Of a DNA stretch of 64,000 nt, positions 35,740-46,373 are shown one piece after another. The position numbers and the translations under genes are program-made. How positions within the stretch are numbered: position 1 is the first letter of the stretch; each line of letters starts with the position of its first letter. The stretch spans positions 124,001 through 188,000 of the forward strand of contig NZ_LMOH01000028.1 in assembly GCF_001423245.1 (NCBI RefSeq). Reading direction: 5' to 3'. This DNA comes from Aureimonas sp. Leaf324 (GTDB lineage: Bacteria > Pseudomonadota > Alphaproteobacteria > Rhizobiales > Rhizobiaceae). The notes beneath the pieces are model-generated. The model did not search any database and was not told the origin of the DNA. It saw nothing but the letters and a program-made list of their open reading frames with translations.

Positions 35740-37569
35740 TCAGGCGACCTTGCGGCTCTTCTCGAAGCGCTTGCGCTCGTTCGGGTCGAGATAGAGCTTG
35801 CGCAGGCGGATGTTCTTCGGCGTCACCTCGACCAGCTCGTCGTCCTGGATCCAGGACAGGGCGCGGTCGAGCGTCATGCGGATCGGAGTCGTCAGCTTCA
35901 CCGCCTCGTCCTTGCCGGCGGCGCGGATGTTGGTGAGCTGCTTGCCCTTGAGGACGTTCACCTCGAGGTCGTTGTCACGGCTGTGGATGCCGATGATCAT
36001 GCCCTCGTAGACCTTGACGCCCGGATCGATGATCATCGGACCGCGGTCCTCGAGGTTGAACATGGCGTAGGCCACGGCTTCACCCGATGCGTTGGCGATG
36101 AGAACGCCGTTGGTGCGGCCCGCCAGCGCGCCCTTGTAGGGGGCGTAGGCGTGGAACAGGCGGTTCATGATCGCCGTGCCGCGCGTGTCGGTCAGAAGCT
36201 CCGACTGATAGCCGATCAGGCCGCGCGTCGGGGCGTGGAACACGAGACGCTGGCGACCGCCACCCGACGGGCGCAGCTCCTTCATCTCGCCCTTGCGCTC
36301 GCTCATCTTCTGAACGACGACGCCCGAATGCTCCTCGTCGACGTCGATCACGACCTCTTCGATCGGCTCCAGCGTCTCGCCGGTCTCCTCGTTCTTCTGC
36401 ATCACGACGCGCGGACGCGAAACGCCGATCTCGAAGCCTTCGCGGCGCATGGTCTCGATCAGGACGGCGAGCTGCAGTTCGCCGCGGCCCGACACGAAGA
36501 AGGAGTCCTTGTCCTCCGATTCCTCGATCTTCAGCGCGACGTTGCCCTCGGCTTCCTTCAGGAGGCGGTCGCGGATCACGCGGCTCGTCACCTTGTCGCC
36601 CTCGGTGCCCGCGAGCGGGCTATCGTTGACGATGAAGCTCATGGTCACGGTCGGCGGATCGATCGGCTGCGCCTTCAGCGCTTCCGTCACCGACGGGTCG
36701 CAGAACGTGTCGGCGACGGTGCCCTTCTGCAGGCCCGCGATCGCGACGATGTCGCCCGCCTCGGCGTACTCGATCGGCGTGCGCTCGAGACCGCGGAAGG
36801 CGAGGATCTTCGAAATGCGGCCGGTTTCCAGCTGCTGGCTCTGGCCGTTCAGCACCTTGATGGTCTGGTTCGGCTTGATCGAGCCGGACTGGATGCGGCC
36901 CGTGATCAGGCGGCCGAGGAACGGGTTGGCCTCGAGGATCGTGCCGATCATCTTGAACGGCTCGTCCTTGCCTGCGGTATCGGGCTCGGGAACGTGCTTC
37001 ACGATGAGGTCGAAGAGGGGCTCGAGACCCTTGTCCTGCGGACCGTCCGGGGCTTCCGCCATCCAGCCGCCGCGGCCCGAGCCGTAGAGGACCGGGAAGT
37101 CGAGCTGCTCGTCGGTGGCGTCGAGGTTGACGAAGAGATCGAAGATCTCGTTCAACACTTCCTCGTGGCGCTCGTCCGGGCGGTCGATCTTGTTGATCGC
37201 GACGATCGGCTTCAGACCAACTTTGAGCGCCTTGCCGAGCACGAACTTGGTCTGCGGCATCGGGCCTTCCGACGCGTCGACGAGGATCACCGCGCCGTCC
37301 ACCATGTTCAGGATGCGCTCCACCTCGCCGCCGAAGTCGGCGTGGCCCGGGGTGTCGACGATGTTGATCCGCGTGTCCTTCCACTCCACCGAGGTGGCCT
37401 TGGCGAGGATCGTGATGCCACGCTCCTTTTCGAGGTCGTTGGAGTCCATCGCACGCTCTTCGGTCCGCTGGTTCTCGCGGAACGAACCCGACTGGGCGAG
37501 GAGCTTGTCGACGAGAGTCGTCTTGCCATGGTCAACGTGCGCGATGATCGCGATGTTGCGGAGCTTCAT
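35740..37569 (-). CDS. typA: TypA/BipA ribosome-associated GTPase
   Basis: 609 aa. The G domain is complete: AHVDHGKTTL (G1), DTPGHADFGGEV (G3) and NKIDRPD (G4). EF-G-like domains follow, and the conserved TypA C-terminus includes GRGELQLAVLIETMRREGFE and APYKG. This GTPase binds ribosomes and assists late assembly and stress growth, notably at low temperature. It is transcribed as a separate unit, 125 bases from the upstream M3 peptidase gene. Confidence 0.97.
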   Translation of the reverse strand: MKLRNIAIIAHVDHGKTTLVDKLLAQSGSFRENQRTEERAMDSNDLEKERGITILAKATSVEWKDTRINIVDTPGHADFGGEVERILNMVDGAVILVDASEGPMPQTKFVLGKALKVGLKPIVAINKIDRPDERHEEVLNEIFDLFVNLDATDEQLDFPVLYGSGRGGWMAEAPDGPQDKGLEPLFDLIVKHVPEPDTAGKDEPFKMIGTILEANPFLGRLITGRIQSGSIKPNQTIKVLNGQSQQLETGRISKILAFRGLERTPIEYAEAGDIVAIAGLQKGTVADTFCDPSVTEALKAQPIDPPTVTMSFIVNDSPLAGTEGDKVTSRVIRDRLLKEAEGNVALKIEESEDKDSFFVSGRGELQLAVLIETMRREGFEIGVSRPRVVMQKNEETGETLEPIEEVVIDVDEEHSGVVVQKMSERKGEMKELRPSGGGRQRLVFHAPTRGLIGYQSELLTDTRGTAIMNRLFHAYAPYKGALAGRTNGVLIANASGEAVAYAMFNLEDRGPMIIDPGVKVYEGMIIGIHSRDNDLEVNVLKGKQLTNIRAAGKDEAVKLTTPIRMTLDRALSWIQDDELVEVTPKNIRLRKLYLDPNERKRFEKSRKVA

Positions 37570-37617
37570 GTGTCAGGTCACCGAAAGGGGTTGAAACGCG
37601 TTTGGAGGCGCGTCTCG

Positions 37618-37657
37618 AAAGAAACGGCCCAAGGACGTCGCGGTCATTGGGCCGTCC
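37618..37657 (-). terminator. Terminator after the M3 peptidase gene
   Basis: On the minus strand, ACGGCCCAA and TTGGGCCGT (37624-37632 and 37647-37655 on plus) form a 9-bp stem, followed by TTTCTTTC. It stops the upstream peptidase transcript before typA. Confidence 0.6.
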
Positions 37658-37694
37658 ATAACGAATTTTTCGCGATTGCGAAAGGTGCCCCTTG

Positions 37695-39743
37695 TCAGAC
37701 GGCGAAACCGCGCTTGCGCATCAGGGCGTCCGGATCCGGCCCGCGGCCCCGGAAACGCTCGTAGAGCGCGACGGGATCGTCGGAATTGCCGGCGGCGTAT
37801 ACATTTTCCCGCAGGCGACGCGCGGTTTCCCCGTGGAACGGATCGCCAGCCTCGCCGAAGGCCTCGAACGCGTCGGCGTCGAGAACCTCCGACCACATGT
37901 AGGAGTAGTAGCCCGCCGAATAGCCGTCGCCCGAGAAGATGTGGGCGAAGTGCGGCGAGCGGTGCCGCATGACGATCTGCGGCGGCATGCCGAGCGCGTC
38001 GAGGATCTCCGCCTCGCGCGCCATCGGGTCGACGGGCGCCTCGGCTTGCCTGTGGAACAGGAGGTCGACGAGCGCGGAAGCCGTGAACTCCACCGTGTCG
38101 AAGCCGGCGTCGAAGGTGCGCGCGGCCTCGAGCTTCTTCACCTCGTCCGCCGGCAGCGGCTGGCCGGTCTCGGCATGCAGCGCGTGGCGCTCGAGCATCG
38201 CGGGCACGGTCAGCCAGTGCTCGAAGAGCTGCGAGGGCAGCTCCACGAAATCGCGCGCGACCGCCGTCCCGGCGAGCGAGGGGTAGGTGACGTCCGACAG
38301 GAGCCCGTGCAGCGCGTGGCCGAACTCGTGGAACAGCGTGCGCGCGTCGTCCACCGACAGGAGCGCCGGCTGGCCCCGGGCGGGCTTGGCGAAGTTGCAG
38401 ACGTTATAGATCACGGGCGTCTGGCCGCCGTCGATCCTGTGCTGCGAACGAAGCGCGCTCATCCAGGCGCCCGAGCGCTTGGAGGTGCGGGCGAAATAGT
38501 CGCCGATGAAGAGGCCGCGCTCCGCGCCGTCCCGGTCGCGCACCAGCCAGACGCGCGCGTCCGGGTGCCAGGCGCGAACGTCCGGCAGCGGCTCGAAGGT
38601 GAGGCCGAAGAGGCGTCCCGCGACGTCGAAGGCGGCATCGATCATCCGGTCGAGCTGGAAGAAGCTCTTCAGCGCGCCTTCGTCGATCGCGAACTCGGCC
38701 TGCCGCCGCTTCTCGGCATAGTAGCGCCAGTCGGAGGCGGCGAGCGGCGCGTTGTCGCCCTCGCTGGCGGCAAGCGCCGCCAGCGTCTGCGCATCGCCCG
38801 TCGCGCGTTCGCGCGCCTTGTCCCACACACGCCGCAGCAGCGCTTCCACGGCGTCGGGGGTCTTGGCCATCGTGTCGTCGAGCTTGTAGTCCGCAAACGA
38901 CGCGAACCCCAGGAGCTTCGCCTTCTCGGCCCGCAGCGCGAGGATCTCGGCCAAAACCGGCCGGTTGTCGGTCGCGCCCTCGCGCTCGCCACGCCGCGTC
39001 CAGGCCGAGAACACCTCGTCGCGCAGCGTGCGGTCCGGGCAGTAGCTCAGGAACGGCACGACGATCGAGCGCGACAGCGTGACGACGTGACCGTCCACCC
39101 CGCGCTCCTCGGCCGCGTCCGCCATGGCGGAGACCAGGAACGGCGGCAGGCCGGCGAGGTCGCTTGCGGCGACGGGCCGGGCATAGACGCTCTCGTCCGC
39201 CAGCACGTTCTGCGAGAAGCGCGTGCCGAGTTCGGCGAGTCGGGCGTTGATGTCGGCGAACCGCTGGCGATCCTCGCCTTCGAGCCTCGCGCCCGATCGC
39301 ACGAAGCCGGCATGGGTGCGCTCCAGAAGGCGCAGGGCTTCCGCGTCGAGACCACCCTTATGGCGGCGTGCGAAGAGGGCATCGATGCGCTCGAAGAGCT
39401 TGGCGTTCAGGGAAATGCGCGAGCCGTGGCGGGAGAGCTTCGGCGAGACCTCACGCTCGACGCGCTGGATGCCCTCGTTGGTGTTGGCGCCGGCCAGCGT
39501 GAAGAACAGTGCCGCCACGCGCGACAGCGGGCGTCCCGCGCGCTCGAGGGCGAGGATCGTGTTCTCGAAATCGGGGGCCGCCGGGTTCTCGGCGATTGCA
39601 TCGATTTCTCTCGCATGCGATTCCATCGCGCGATCGAAGGATGTGGAGAAATCGTCGGGGGACAGGGCGGCGAAGTCCGGGAGTTTGTGCTCGCCCGGGA
39701 ACGCAAAGCGGGAATCGAACGCTTCGATCTGTGATTCTGTCAT
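37695..39743 (-). CDS. M3-family oligopeptidase (OpdA/Dcp type)
   Basis: 682 aa from ATG 39743; an upstream in-frame start at 39800 is less likely. The zinc site HEFGH is at residues 472-476, followed by the downstream Glu-bearing helix around VELPSQLFEHWL. The rest of the chain matches the M3 thimet-oligopeptidase fold (GTRFSQNVLADE, YEKRRQAEFAIDE-like segments). It degrades short peptides in the cytoplasm, including signal peptide remnants in characterised homologues. Divergent from the marR gene. Confidence 0.93.
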   Translation of the reverse strand: MTESQIEAFDSRFAFPGEHKLPDFAALSPDDFSTSFDRAMESHAREIDAIAENPAAPDFENTILALERAGRPLSRVAALFFTLAGANTNEGIQRVEREVSPKLSRHGSRISLNAKLFERIDALFARRHKGGLDAEALRLLERTHAGFVRSGARLEGEDRQRFADINARLAELGTRFSQNVLADESVYARPVAASDLAGLPPFLVSAMADAAEERGVDGHVVTLSRSIVVPFLSYCPDRTLRDEVFSAWTRRGEREGATDNRPVLAEILALRAEKAKLLGFASFADYKLDDTMAKTPDAVEALLRRVWDKARERATGDAQTLAALAASEGDNAPLAASDWRYYAEKRRQAEFAIDEGALKSFFQLDRMIDAAFDVAGRLFGLTFEPLPDVRAWHPDARVWLVRDRDGAERGLFIGDYFARTSKRSGAWMSALRSQHRIDGGQTPVIYNVCNFAKPARGQPALLSVDDARTLFHEFGHALHGLLSDVTYPSLAGTAVARDFVELPSQLFEHWLTVPAMLERHALHAETGQPLPADEVKKLEAARTFDAGFDTVEFTASALVDLLFHRQAEAPVDPMAREAEILDALGMPPQIVMRHRSPHFAHIFSGDGYSAGYYSYMWSEVLDADAFEAFGEAGDPFHGETARRLRENVYAAGNSDDPVALYERFRGRGPDPDALMRKRGFAV

Positions 39744-39876
39744 TCTTGGAACCATTTTTAAAGAATCATCCCTTGCCCGTGGCCATCGAATGAAGGACAC
39801 GGTTTCGCGAGATCAAGGACTTCCCGTCCCGTCCGAAGCAAGGCCGGACGTTGGGTTATGAAGAAGGCGGCGGTCA
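39744..39876. promoter_or_regulatory. Divergent promoter region, M3 peptidase / marR
   Basis: 133 bases between the two start codons. The minus-side part is A/T-rich, and ATTCTT (39742-39747) is matched by AAGAAT (39761-39766), a 6-bp inverted repeat 13 bases apart that overlaps the peptidase start. This may be an operator for the divergent MarR regulator. The evidence is weak because the repeat is short. Confidence 0.35.
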
Positions 39877-40380
39877 GTGCCAGACTTGACGATGGGAAAT
39901 GCGTTCGGGTTTCTTCTCGGCGACACGTCGCGACTCTTTCGACAATATTTCGAAAAGACCATCGCGGAAAACGGCCTCGGTCTCACGCCCGGTGAAATCC
40001 GCGCCCTCGGCCACGTGATCCGCTTCCGCGGCTCGCGCCAGGCGATCCTCGCCGAGCGTATGGGCGTCGAGCCGATGACGCTCTCGGCCTATCTCGACCG
40101 CCTCGAGGCGCGCCAGCTGATCCGCCGCGCCATGGACCCGAACGATCGCCGGGCCAAGCTGATCGAGCCGACCGACGAGGCGTTCCGCATCATGCGCGAA
40201 CTCGACCCGCTGTTCGACCAGATCTATGCCTCTGCGACGCAGGGTCTGTCGGCGGACCAGATCCAGGTGGCCGGCGAGGTGCTGCGGGCGATCCGCGCCA
40301 ATCTCAGCAACGACCCCCAGCTGGAAGAGCCGGTCAACCTCCTCTGCACGACGGCGCCGAAGCCCGACGCCCTCGCCTGA
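39877..40380 (+). CDS. MarR-family transcriptional regulator
   Basis: 167 aa from GTG 39877, with AAGAAGG upstream (an in-frame ATG at 39892 has no SD). The winged-helix domain is clear: LTPGEIRALGHVIRF, RQAILAERMGVEPMTLSAYLDRLEARQLI and RRAMDPNDRRAKLI (wing). N- and C-terminal helices should form the dimer. The ligand is unknown. It is convergent with the LLM oxidoreductase gene (4 bases between stops) and divergent from the M3 peptidase. Confidence 0.93.
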   Translation: MPDLTMGNAFGFLLGDTSRLFRQYFEKTIAENGLGLTPGEIRALGHVIRFRGSRQAILAERMGVEPMTLSAYLDRLEARQLIRRAMDPNDRRAKLIEPTDEAFRIMRELDPLFDQIYASATQGLSADQIQVAGEVLRAIRANLSNDPQLEEPVNLLCTTAPKPDALA

Positions 40381-40384
40381 CCGC

Positions 40385-41401
40385 CTATTCGGCGGCCGCG
40401 GCCAGCGGCCGGCTGCCGATCGCCTGCATCGCCTCGGCCGCCAGCGTGAAGGAGCGCACCCGCGACGCGTGGTCGTGGATCTGGCCGGTGAGGATCACCT
40501 CGTCCGGCCGGTAGCGGTCGACCAGCCGCTCCAGCCCGACGCGTACGCGATCCGGCCCGCCGACGACCGACACCCGCAGCGCCTCGTCGACCATCGCCCG
40601 GGCGCCGGGCTCCAAGACCTCGTCGATATCGTCCACCGGCCGCGGCAGCGGCCCCGGCTGGCCCGAGCGCAGCCGCGCGAAGGCCTGCTGCATCGAGGAC
40701 TGGAGACGTCGCCCTTCCGCGTCGGTGTCGGCCGCGAAGACATTGATCGCCAGCATGAAGTGCGGCTTGTCGAGTTCCTCGGACGGGCGGAAGGTCTGGC
40801 GATAGACCTCCGCCGCATCGTCGAGCGCCTGCGGCGCGAAATGCGAGGCGAAGGCATAAGGCAGGCCGAGATGGGCGGCGAGCTGCGCGCCGTAGAGGCT
40901 GGAGCCGAGGATCCAGACCGGCACATGGGTTCCCGCGCCCGGCACCGCGCGCAGCCGCTGGTTCGGCTCGGCATCGGCGAAATAGGCCATCAGTTCCAGG
41001 ACGTCCTGCGGGAAGTTGTCGGCGCTCTCAAGGTTCCGGCGCAGCGCGCGCGCCGTCATCATGTCGGTGCCGGGCGCGCGGCCGAGCCCGAGGTCGATCC
41101 GGCCGGGATAGAGCGTCGCCAGCGTGCCGAACTGCTCGGCGATCACCAGCGGCGCATGGTTCGGCAGCATGATGCCGCCCGACCCGACGCGGATGGTCTT
41201 CGTGCCGGCCGCGACATGCCCGATCACCACCGCCGTCGCGGCGCTCGCGATGCCCGTCATGTTGTGGTGCTCGGCCAGCCAGTAGCGGTTGTACCCGAGC
41301 CGTTCGGCGTGGCGCGCGAGATCCAGCGAGTTCGCCAGGGCATCGGCTGCCGTGCCGCCTTCGGGAATGGGCGACAGGTCGAGAACGGAATAGGGGATCA
41401 T
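40385..41401 (-). CDS. LLM-class flavin-dependent oxidoreductase
   Basis: 338 aa from ATG 41401. It has the luciferase-like alpha/beta-barrel signatures [54 protein letters not shown] and [12 protein letters not shown]. These are reduced-flavin monooxygenases or F420-type relatives; in bacteria most use FMNH2. Substrate unknown. The start seems well placed because upstream codons are GC-rich non-family sequence. Confidence 0.9.
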   Translation of the reverse strand: MIPYSVLDLSPIPEGGTAADALANSLDLARHAERLGYNRYWLAEHHNMTGIASAATAVVIGHVAAGTKTIRVGSGGIMLPNHAPLVIAEQFGTLATLYPGRIDLGLGRAPGTDMMTARALRRNLESADNFPQDVLELMAYFADAEPNQRLRAVPGAGTHVPVWILGSSLYGAQLAAHLGLPYAFASHFAPQALDDAAEVYRQTFRPSEELDKPHFMLAINVFAADTDAEGRRLQSSMQQAFARLRSGQPGPLPRPVDDIDEVLEPGARAMVDEALRVSVVGGPDRVRVGLERLVDRYRPDEVILTGQIHDHASRVRSFTLAAEAMQAIGSRPLAAAAE

Positions 41402-41484
41402 CGTTCGCCTTCCATATGATTTTCCCCAAGGTGGGGGTGCGGCGGGCCGATGGAAAGGGGCGGCAGCCGGAACCGGCCGCAACG

Positions 41485-41515
41485 AAAAAGGGCCGGCGGA
41501 TCGCTCCGCCGGCCC
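41485..41515 (-). terminator. Rho-independent terminator of argG
   Basis: GGGCCGGCGGA (41490-41500) pairs perfectly with TCCGCCGGCCC (41505-41515) around TCGC. On the minus strand it is followed by CTTTTTC (complement of 41484-41490). It lies 23 bases beyond the argG stop. Confidence 0.9.
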
Positions 41516-41538
41516 TCGTCATCTCTGCCCGGCGCGGC

Positions 41539-42759
<1,221 letters not shown>

Positions 42760-43901
42760 GCTTCGGAATGTTCCCGGATAGTGGACGATCGCGCCCCCAG
42801 ATGCGGACGCCGACGACGTCGCGCGGGATGCCAGGCCCCGAGACGTCCGTCGGGCGCTCTTAACAAAGCACCGGGAATGAAGGAAGAGCGCGCCGCGGCG
42901 CCGAGCGCTCCGAGGCGTCCGGCCAGCGCCCTCAGCTGGATATCGGCGCGGGCGTCGAGCTCGGCCGCCCGGCGAGCCACGAGACGCTGCATCCCCGCCG
43001 CGGCGATCGCGACGAAGAGCCGCGAGACGAGCACGTCGGAGAGGAAATGGCTGCCGAAGGCCATCCGGTTCACCGAGGCGGCGATCGCGAAGGGCACGAG
43101 GACGACCAGCGCCGCCGGCCGCCACCGGCGGGGCAGAAGCAGCACCAGGACCGGCAGAACGGCGGCCGACGCGGCCTCGCCCGAGGCGAAGGAACAGTTG
43201 CGCGCGCAGGCTTCAGAGACCTGCCAGACGGCCGTGAACACATGGTCGCCGCCGAAGGCGACGACGTCGTGCGGGCGGGCGCGACCGAACGTGTTCTTCA
43301 AGAGATGAACGACGCCGAGCGGCGCCAGGGCATAGGTCCCCAGAACGACGAGAACGGCGGACGGCCGGGGCAGGCCTGCGGTTCGCCCGGGGCTGGCGAA
43401 GCCGCGCGCGAGGAGGACCAGCCCGACCGTGAGAGCGATCCAGGCCGGCAGCGCCCGGTTCAGGTCGCGCAAGGCGAGAAGAACCGGCGAGTCCGACAGC
43501 GGGAACCCGCCCCCCGTCGAGGCGAAGACGCGCGAGGCCGTAAGGTCGAGGCTGGGGGCGGCGAAGAAGAGGCCGCTCACCGTGAGAAGCGCGGCCAGGA
43601 GCAGCACCTCCGGTGACGGGTCGGCGCGGCCGGCGGCGTGCGGCCGGCGATGAAGGCCTTCGAGACAGAAGGTCATCGCACAGGGTATCGCCCTTTCGCG
43701 CCGCGTGCCTGCGATCACGACAGTCCTCCCGATGCCCGGCCGGTCGCCGGCGATGGATCCGATCGATCTTTCCTAGGGGCAGGGGATGACGTAGGAGTGA
43801 TCCCAGGATGACGGCCCTGCGACAGCCGCGGCGATCGCACGCGTCCGACCCTGGAAAAGCCCACCCGCGCCAAGCGTGCGGACCATGCTCACGGAGGCCG
43901 C

Positions 43902-44540
43902 ATGACCTTCCTGCCGGATCTGCCCGCGCTTCTCGCCTTCACGGTCGCCGCGATCGTGCTGACGATCACGCCGGGGCCGGACATGACGCTGTTTCTCGGG
44001 CGAACGCTGGCGCAGGGGCGCACCGCCGGCTTTGCGGCCTATTGCGGCGCCTGCACCGGCTCGCTGATCCACACGACGCTCGCCGCCGTCGGCCTGTCGG
44101 CGCTGATCGCCGCCTCGCCGGAGGCGTTCCTGGCGCTCAAGGTGGTGGGCGCGGCCTATCTCGTCTGGCTCGCGGTCCAGGCGATCCGCCACGGCTCGTC
44201 GCTTTCGGTCGAGCGCGCCAAGGCGCCGCCGCAGTCCTTTGCGGCCAACTGGGCGACGGGGATCGGGATCAATCTCCTGAACCCCAAGATCATCCTGTTC
44301 TTCGTGACGTTCCTGCCGCAGTTCGTCGCCGTCGGCGATCCGCATGCGGGCTCGAAACTCTTCTTCCTCGGCGTCTACTTCATCCTCGTCGCGACGCCGA
44401 TCACGGTCGCGATGATCTTCGCGGCCGACCGGATCGCGGCGACCCTGAAGGGCAAGCCCGCGGTGATGCGCTTCATCGACTGGCTGTTCGCCTCGGTCTT
44501 CTCGGCCTTCGCGATCCACATCCTCCTCGCCCGCGCCTGA
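43902..44540 (+). CDS. LysE/RhtB-family amino-acid exporter
   Basis: 212 aa with about six helices. The N-terminal FTVAAIVLTITPGPDMTLFLGRTLAQGRTAGF is the LysE/RhtB signature, and LNPKIILFFVTFLPQFV matches the family's middle. Such proteins export amino acids or related metabolites. The stop overlaps the next start (TGATG), so both are co-translated. Substrate unknown. Confidence 0.92.
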   Translation: MTFLPDLPALLAFTVAAIVLTITPGPDMTLFLGRTLAQGRTAGFAAYCGACTGSLIHTTLAAVGLSALIAASPEAFLALKVVGAAYLVWLAVQAIRHGSSLSVERAKAPPQSFAANWATGIGINLLNPKIILFFVTFLPQFVAVGDPHAGSKLFFLGVYFILVATPITVAMIFAADRIAATLKGKPAVMRFIDWLFASVFSAFAIHILLARA

Positions 44541-44959
44541 TGGGCTGGCTCGGCTGGGCGCTGGCCTCGGCGGCCTTCGCAGCCCTGACGGCGGTGTTCG
44601 GCAAGATCGGCGTCACCGGCGTCCAGTCCGACTACGCGACCTTCCTGCGAACGCTCGTCATCGTCGCGCTGATCGCGGCGGTGGTGACGGGGGGCGGCCA
44701 CTGGCGCTCGCCCACCGAGCTTCCCGGCCGCTCGCTCGTGTTCCTCGGGCTGTCGGGGCTGGCGACCGGGGCATCGTGGCTCTGCTACTACCGCGCGCTG
44801 CAACTCGGACAGGCGGCGCAGGTCGCGCCGATCGACAAGTTGTCGGTGGTGCTGGTCGCGGTCTTCGGCGTCGCCTTCCTTCAGGAACGGCTGAACGCCG
44901 CCAACTGGGCCGGCATCGCCCTGATCGCGGGCGGAACGATCCTCGTCGCCTGGCGCTGA
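44540..44959 (+). CDS. Small EamA/DMT-superfamily transporter
   Basis: 139 aa from ATG 44540, which shares a base with the LysE stop. It has a single EamA unit of about four to five helices (MGWLGWALASAAFAALTAVFGK, CYYRALQLGQAAQVAPIDK, LNAANWAGIALIAGGTILVA). The length of about 140 aa is that of the half-size EamA subfamily, which may act as dimers. Substrate unknown. Its stop is 6 bases from the convergent GST gene's stop. Confidence 0.9.
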   Translation: MGWLGWALASAAFAALTAVFGKIGVTGVQSDYATFLRTLVIVALIAAVVTGGGHWRSPTELPGRSLVFLGLSGLATGASWLCYYRALQLGQAAQVAPIDKLSVVLVAVFGVAFLQERLNAANWAGIALIAGGTILVAWR

Positions 44960-44965
44960 AGCCAC

Positions 44966-45625
44966 TCAGGCGTAGGCGTAGGGCCCACCGCGCTCCAGTG
45001 CCGCCCTGAAGGCCGGCCGCGCATGGATGCGCTCGACGAAGGCCGGCAGATGGCGGCGCTGCCCGAAGCCGACGCGTGTGCCTGCCGCCTCCAGCGGAAA
45101 GCTCATCATGACGTCGGCGAGCGTCGGCTGCGGGCCGGCGAACCAGCCGGTCCCGGCCAGGGACGCGTCCCAGTAGTCGAGGAGGTCGGCGAGGCGCGGG
45201 GCGAGAAAGTGGGTGTCGACGCCCTTCATCAGGGCTTTGGCCAAGGGACGCACGACGAACGGCGCCTGCGACGGAATGCGCGCGAAGACGAGCTTCATCA
45301 GAAGCGGCGGCATGGCCGAGCCTTCGGCGTGGTGCAGGAAGTGCTGCATCCGCCACCAGTCGGCCGAGTCCGGCTCGGGCTGGAACCGGCCGCCGCCGTG
45401 GGTCTCGGCGATGTAGGAGACGATCGCCCCGGTCTCGGCCAGCGTGAGGTCGCCCTCGGTGATCACCGGCGACTTGCCGAGCGGATGGACCCGTTTCAGC
45501 TCGGGCGGCGCGGCCAGGCTCTTCGACCGCTCGTAGCGCCGGACCTCGTAGGGCACACCGAGCTCCTCGAGAAGCCACAGGACGCGCTGCGAGCGCGAGT
45601 TGTTCAGGTGGTGGACGGTGATCAT
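44966..45625 (-). CDS. Glutathione S-transferase
   Basis: 219 aa. An N-terminal thioredoxin-like domain starts HHLNNSRSQRVLWLLEELGV (probable Ser near the thiol site) and includes GKSPVITEGDLTLAETGAIVSYI. The helical C-terminal domain has WFAGPQPTLADVMMSFPLEA. Cytosolic GSTs conjugate glutathione or act in redox repair. A single gene with unknown substrate. Confidence 0.93.
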   Translation of the reverse strand: MITVHHLNNSRSQRVLWLLEELGVPYEVRRYERSKSLAAPPELKRVHPLGKSPVITEGDLTLAETGAIVSYIAETHGGGRFQPEPDSADWWRMQHFLHHAEGSAMPPLLMKLVFARIPSQAPFVVRPLAKALMKGVDTHFLAPRLADLLDYWDASLAGTGWFAGPQPTLADVMMSFPLEAAGTRVGFGQRRHLPAFVERIHARPAFRAALERGGPYAYA

Positions 45626-45671
45626 GCCCGGCGAACTGGCACGATCGCGCTCCTTGCCAAGGGCGGCGCGT

Positions 45672-45893
45672 CTATTTCCCGGCCGCCTTGCGCAGCGCGT
45701 CGGCCATTCGGTCCTGCCAGCCGGGGCCCTCCTCCTGGAACCACTCCAGCACCTCGGAATCGACGCGCAGCGTCACCTGCTCGCGCCGCCCGGGAATGGC
45801 GACGGGCTCGCGCACGCGCTCGGGCGCCTTGGTGGTCGCGGCCTTGAAGGCGGCCTCGGCGGCATCGCGGGGATTGGTGGGGCGTCGGGCCAT
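45672..45893 (-). CDS. Orphan BrnA-like antitoxin/DNA-binding protein
   Basis: 73 aa from ATG 45893, with AAGGA upstream. The C-terminal half reads VTLRVDSEVLEWFQEEG and WQDRMADALRKAAGK, the ribbon-helix-helix BrnA_antitoxin pattern. The N-terminal half is basic. No BrnT-type toxin gene lies next to it, since the upstream gene is a membrane protein and the downstream one a GST. It may be a solitary regulator rather than a toxin-antitoxin partner. Confidence 0.8.
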   Translation of the reverse strand: MARRPTNPRDAAEAAFKAATTKAPERVREPVAIPGRREQVTLRVDSEVLEWFQEEGPGWQDRMADALRKAAGK

Positions 45894-45904
45894 GAGGCGA
45901 TCCT

Positions 45905-46342
45905 TCAGGCTTGCGGAGGGGGGAGGGCAGTCGGACGCCGACGCCAGCGGCCTGCGCCATGCCCGGCGACGATCCAGTAGACGAGGCCGAAGGCAAGGCC
46001 CGCGACGATCATCGCCGTCTCCAGCGCCGCGCTCCCGGCGCCCGGCGGAATGCGCGCGGCGGCAAAGCCGCCGACGAGCCCCGCCGCCGCATGCAGGATC
46101 AGCGAGCGCTGCCCGAGCGCCTCGGTCAGCACCATGAAGAGGCCCCAGGGGACGAGGGCCAGCGTGCCCACCTGCGCGGCCTGCGCGAAGAAGCCGAAGA
46201 CGAGTTCCGTCCAGACGAAGGGATCGACGCCCGCGGACGCCGGAATGTCGATGAAGGGCCAGAGCAGCGCGAAACTCGCGGCAAAGCACGCGAGCACGAA
46301 GCCGGTCGGGATCAGGAAGAGGAAGCGCAGGACCTGGATCAC
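45905..46342 (-). CDS. Unrecognised four-helix membrane protein
   Basis: 145 aa with about four hydrophobic segments (MIQVLRFLFLIPTGFVLACF, TELVFGFFAQAAQVGTLALV, SLILHAAAGLVGGF, ALETAMIVAGLAFGLVYWIV) and a basic C-terminus. No family motif is visible. It lies 11 bases upstream of the brnA-like gene on the same strand, so the two may be co-transcribed, and 31 bases after rlmN. Function unknown. Confidence 0.72.
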   Translation of the reverse strand: MIQVLRFLFLIPTGFVLACFAASFALLWPFIDIPASAGVDPFVWTELVFGFFAQAAQVGTLALVPWGLFMVLTEALGQRSLILHAAAGLVGGFAAARIPPGAGSAALETAMIVAGLAFGLVYWIVAGHGAGRWRRRPTALPPPQA

Positions 46343-46373
46343 GGGAGGTGCACCGAGCCGGCCGGGCGGGGTG

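Noticed and set aside
43719-43901. Possible coding region between PAP2 and lysE genes
   Set aside because: Short open frames lack SDs and motifs; it is treated as a promoter region for the divergent pair.
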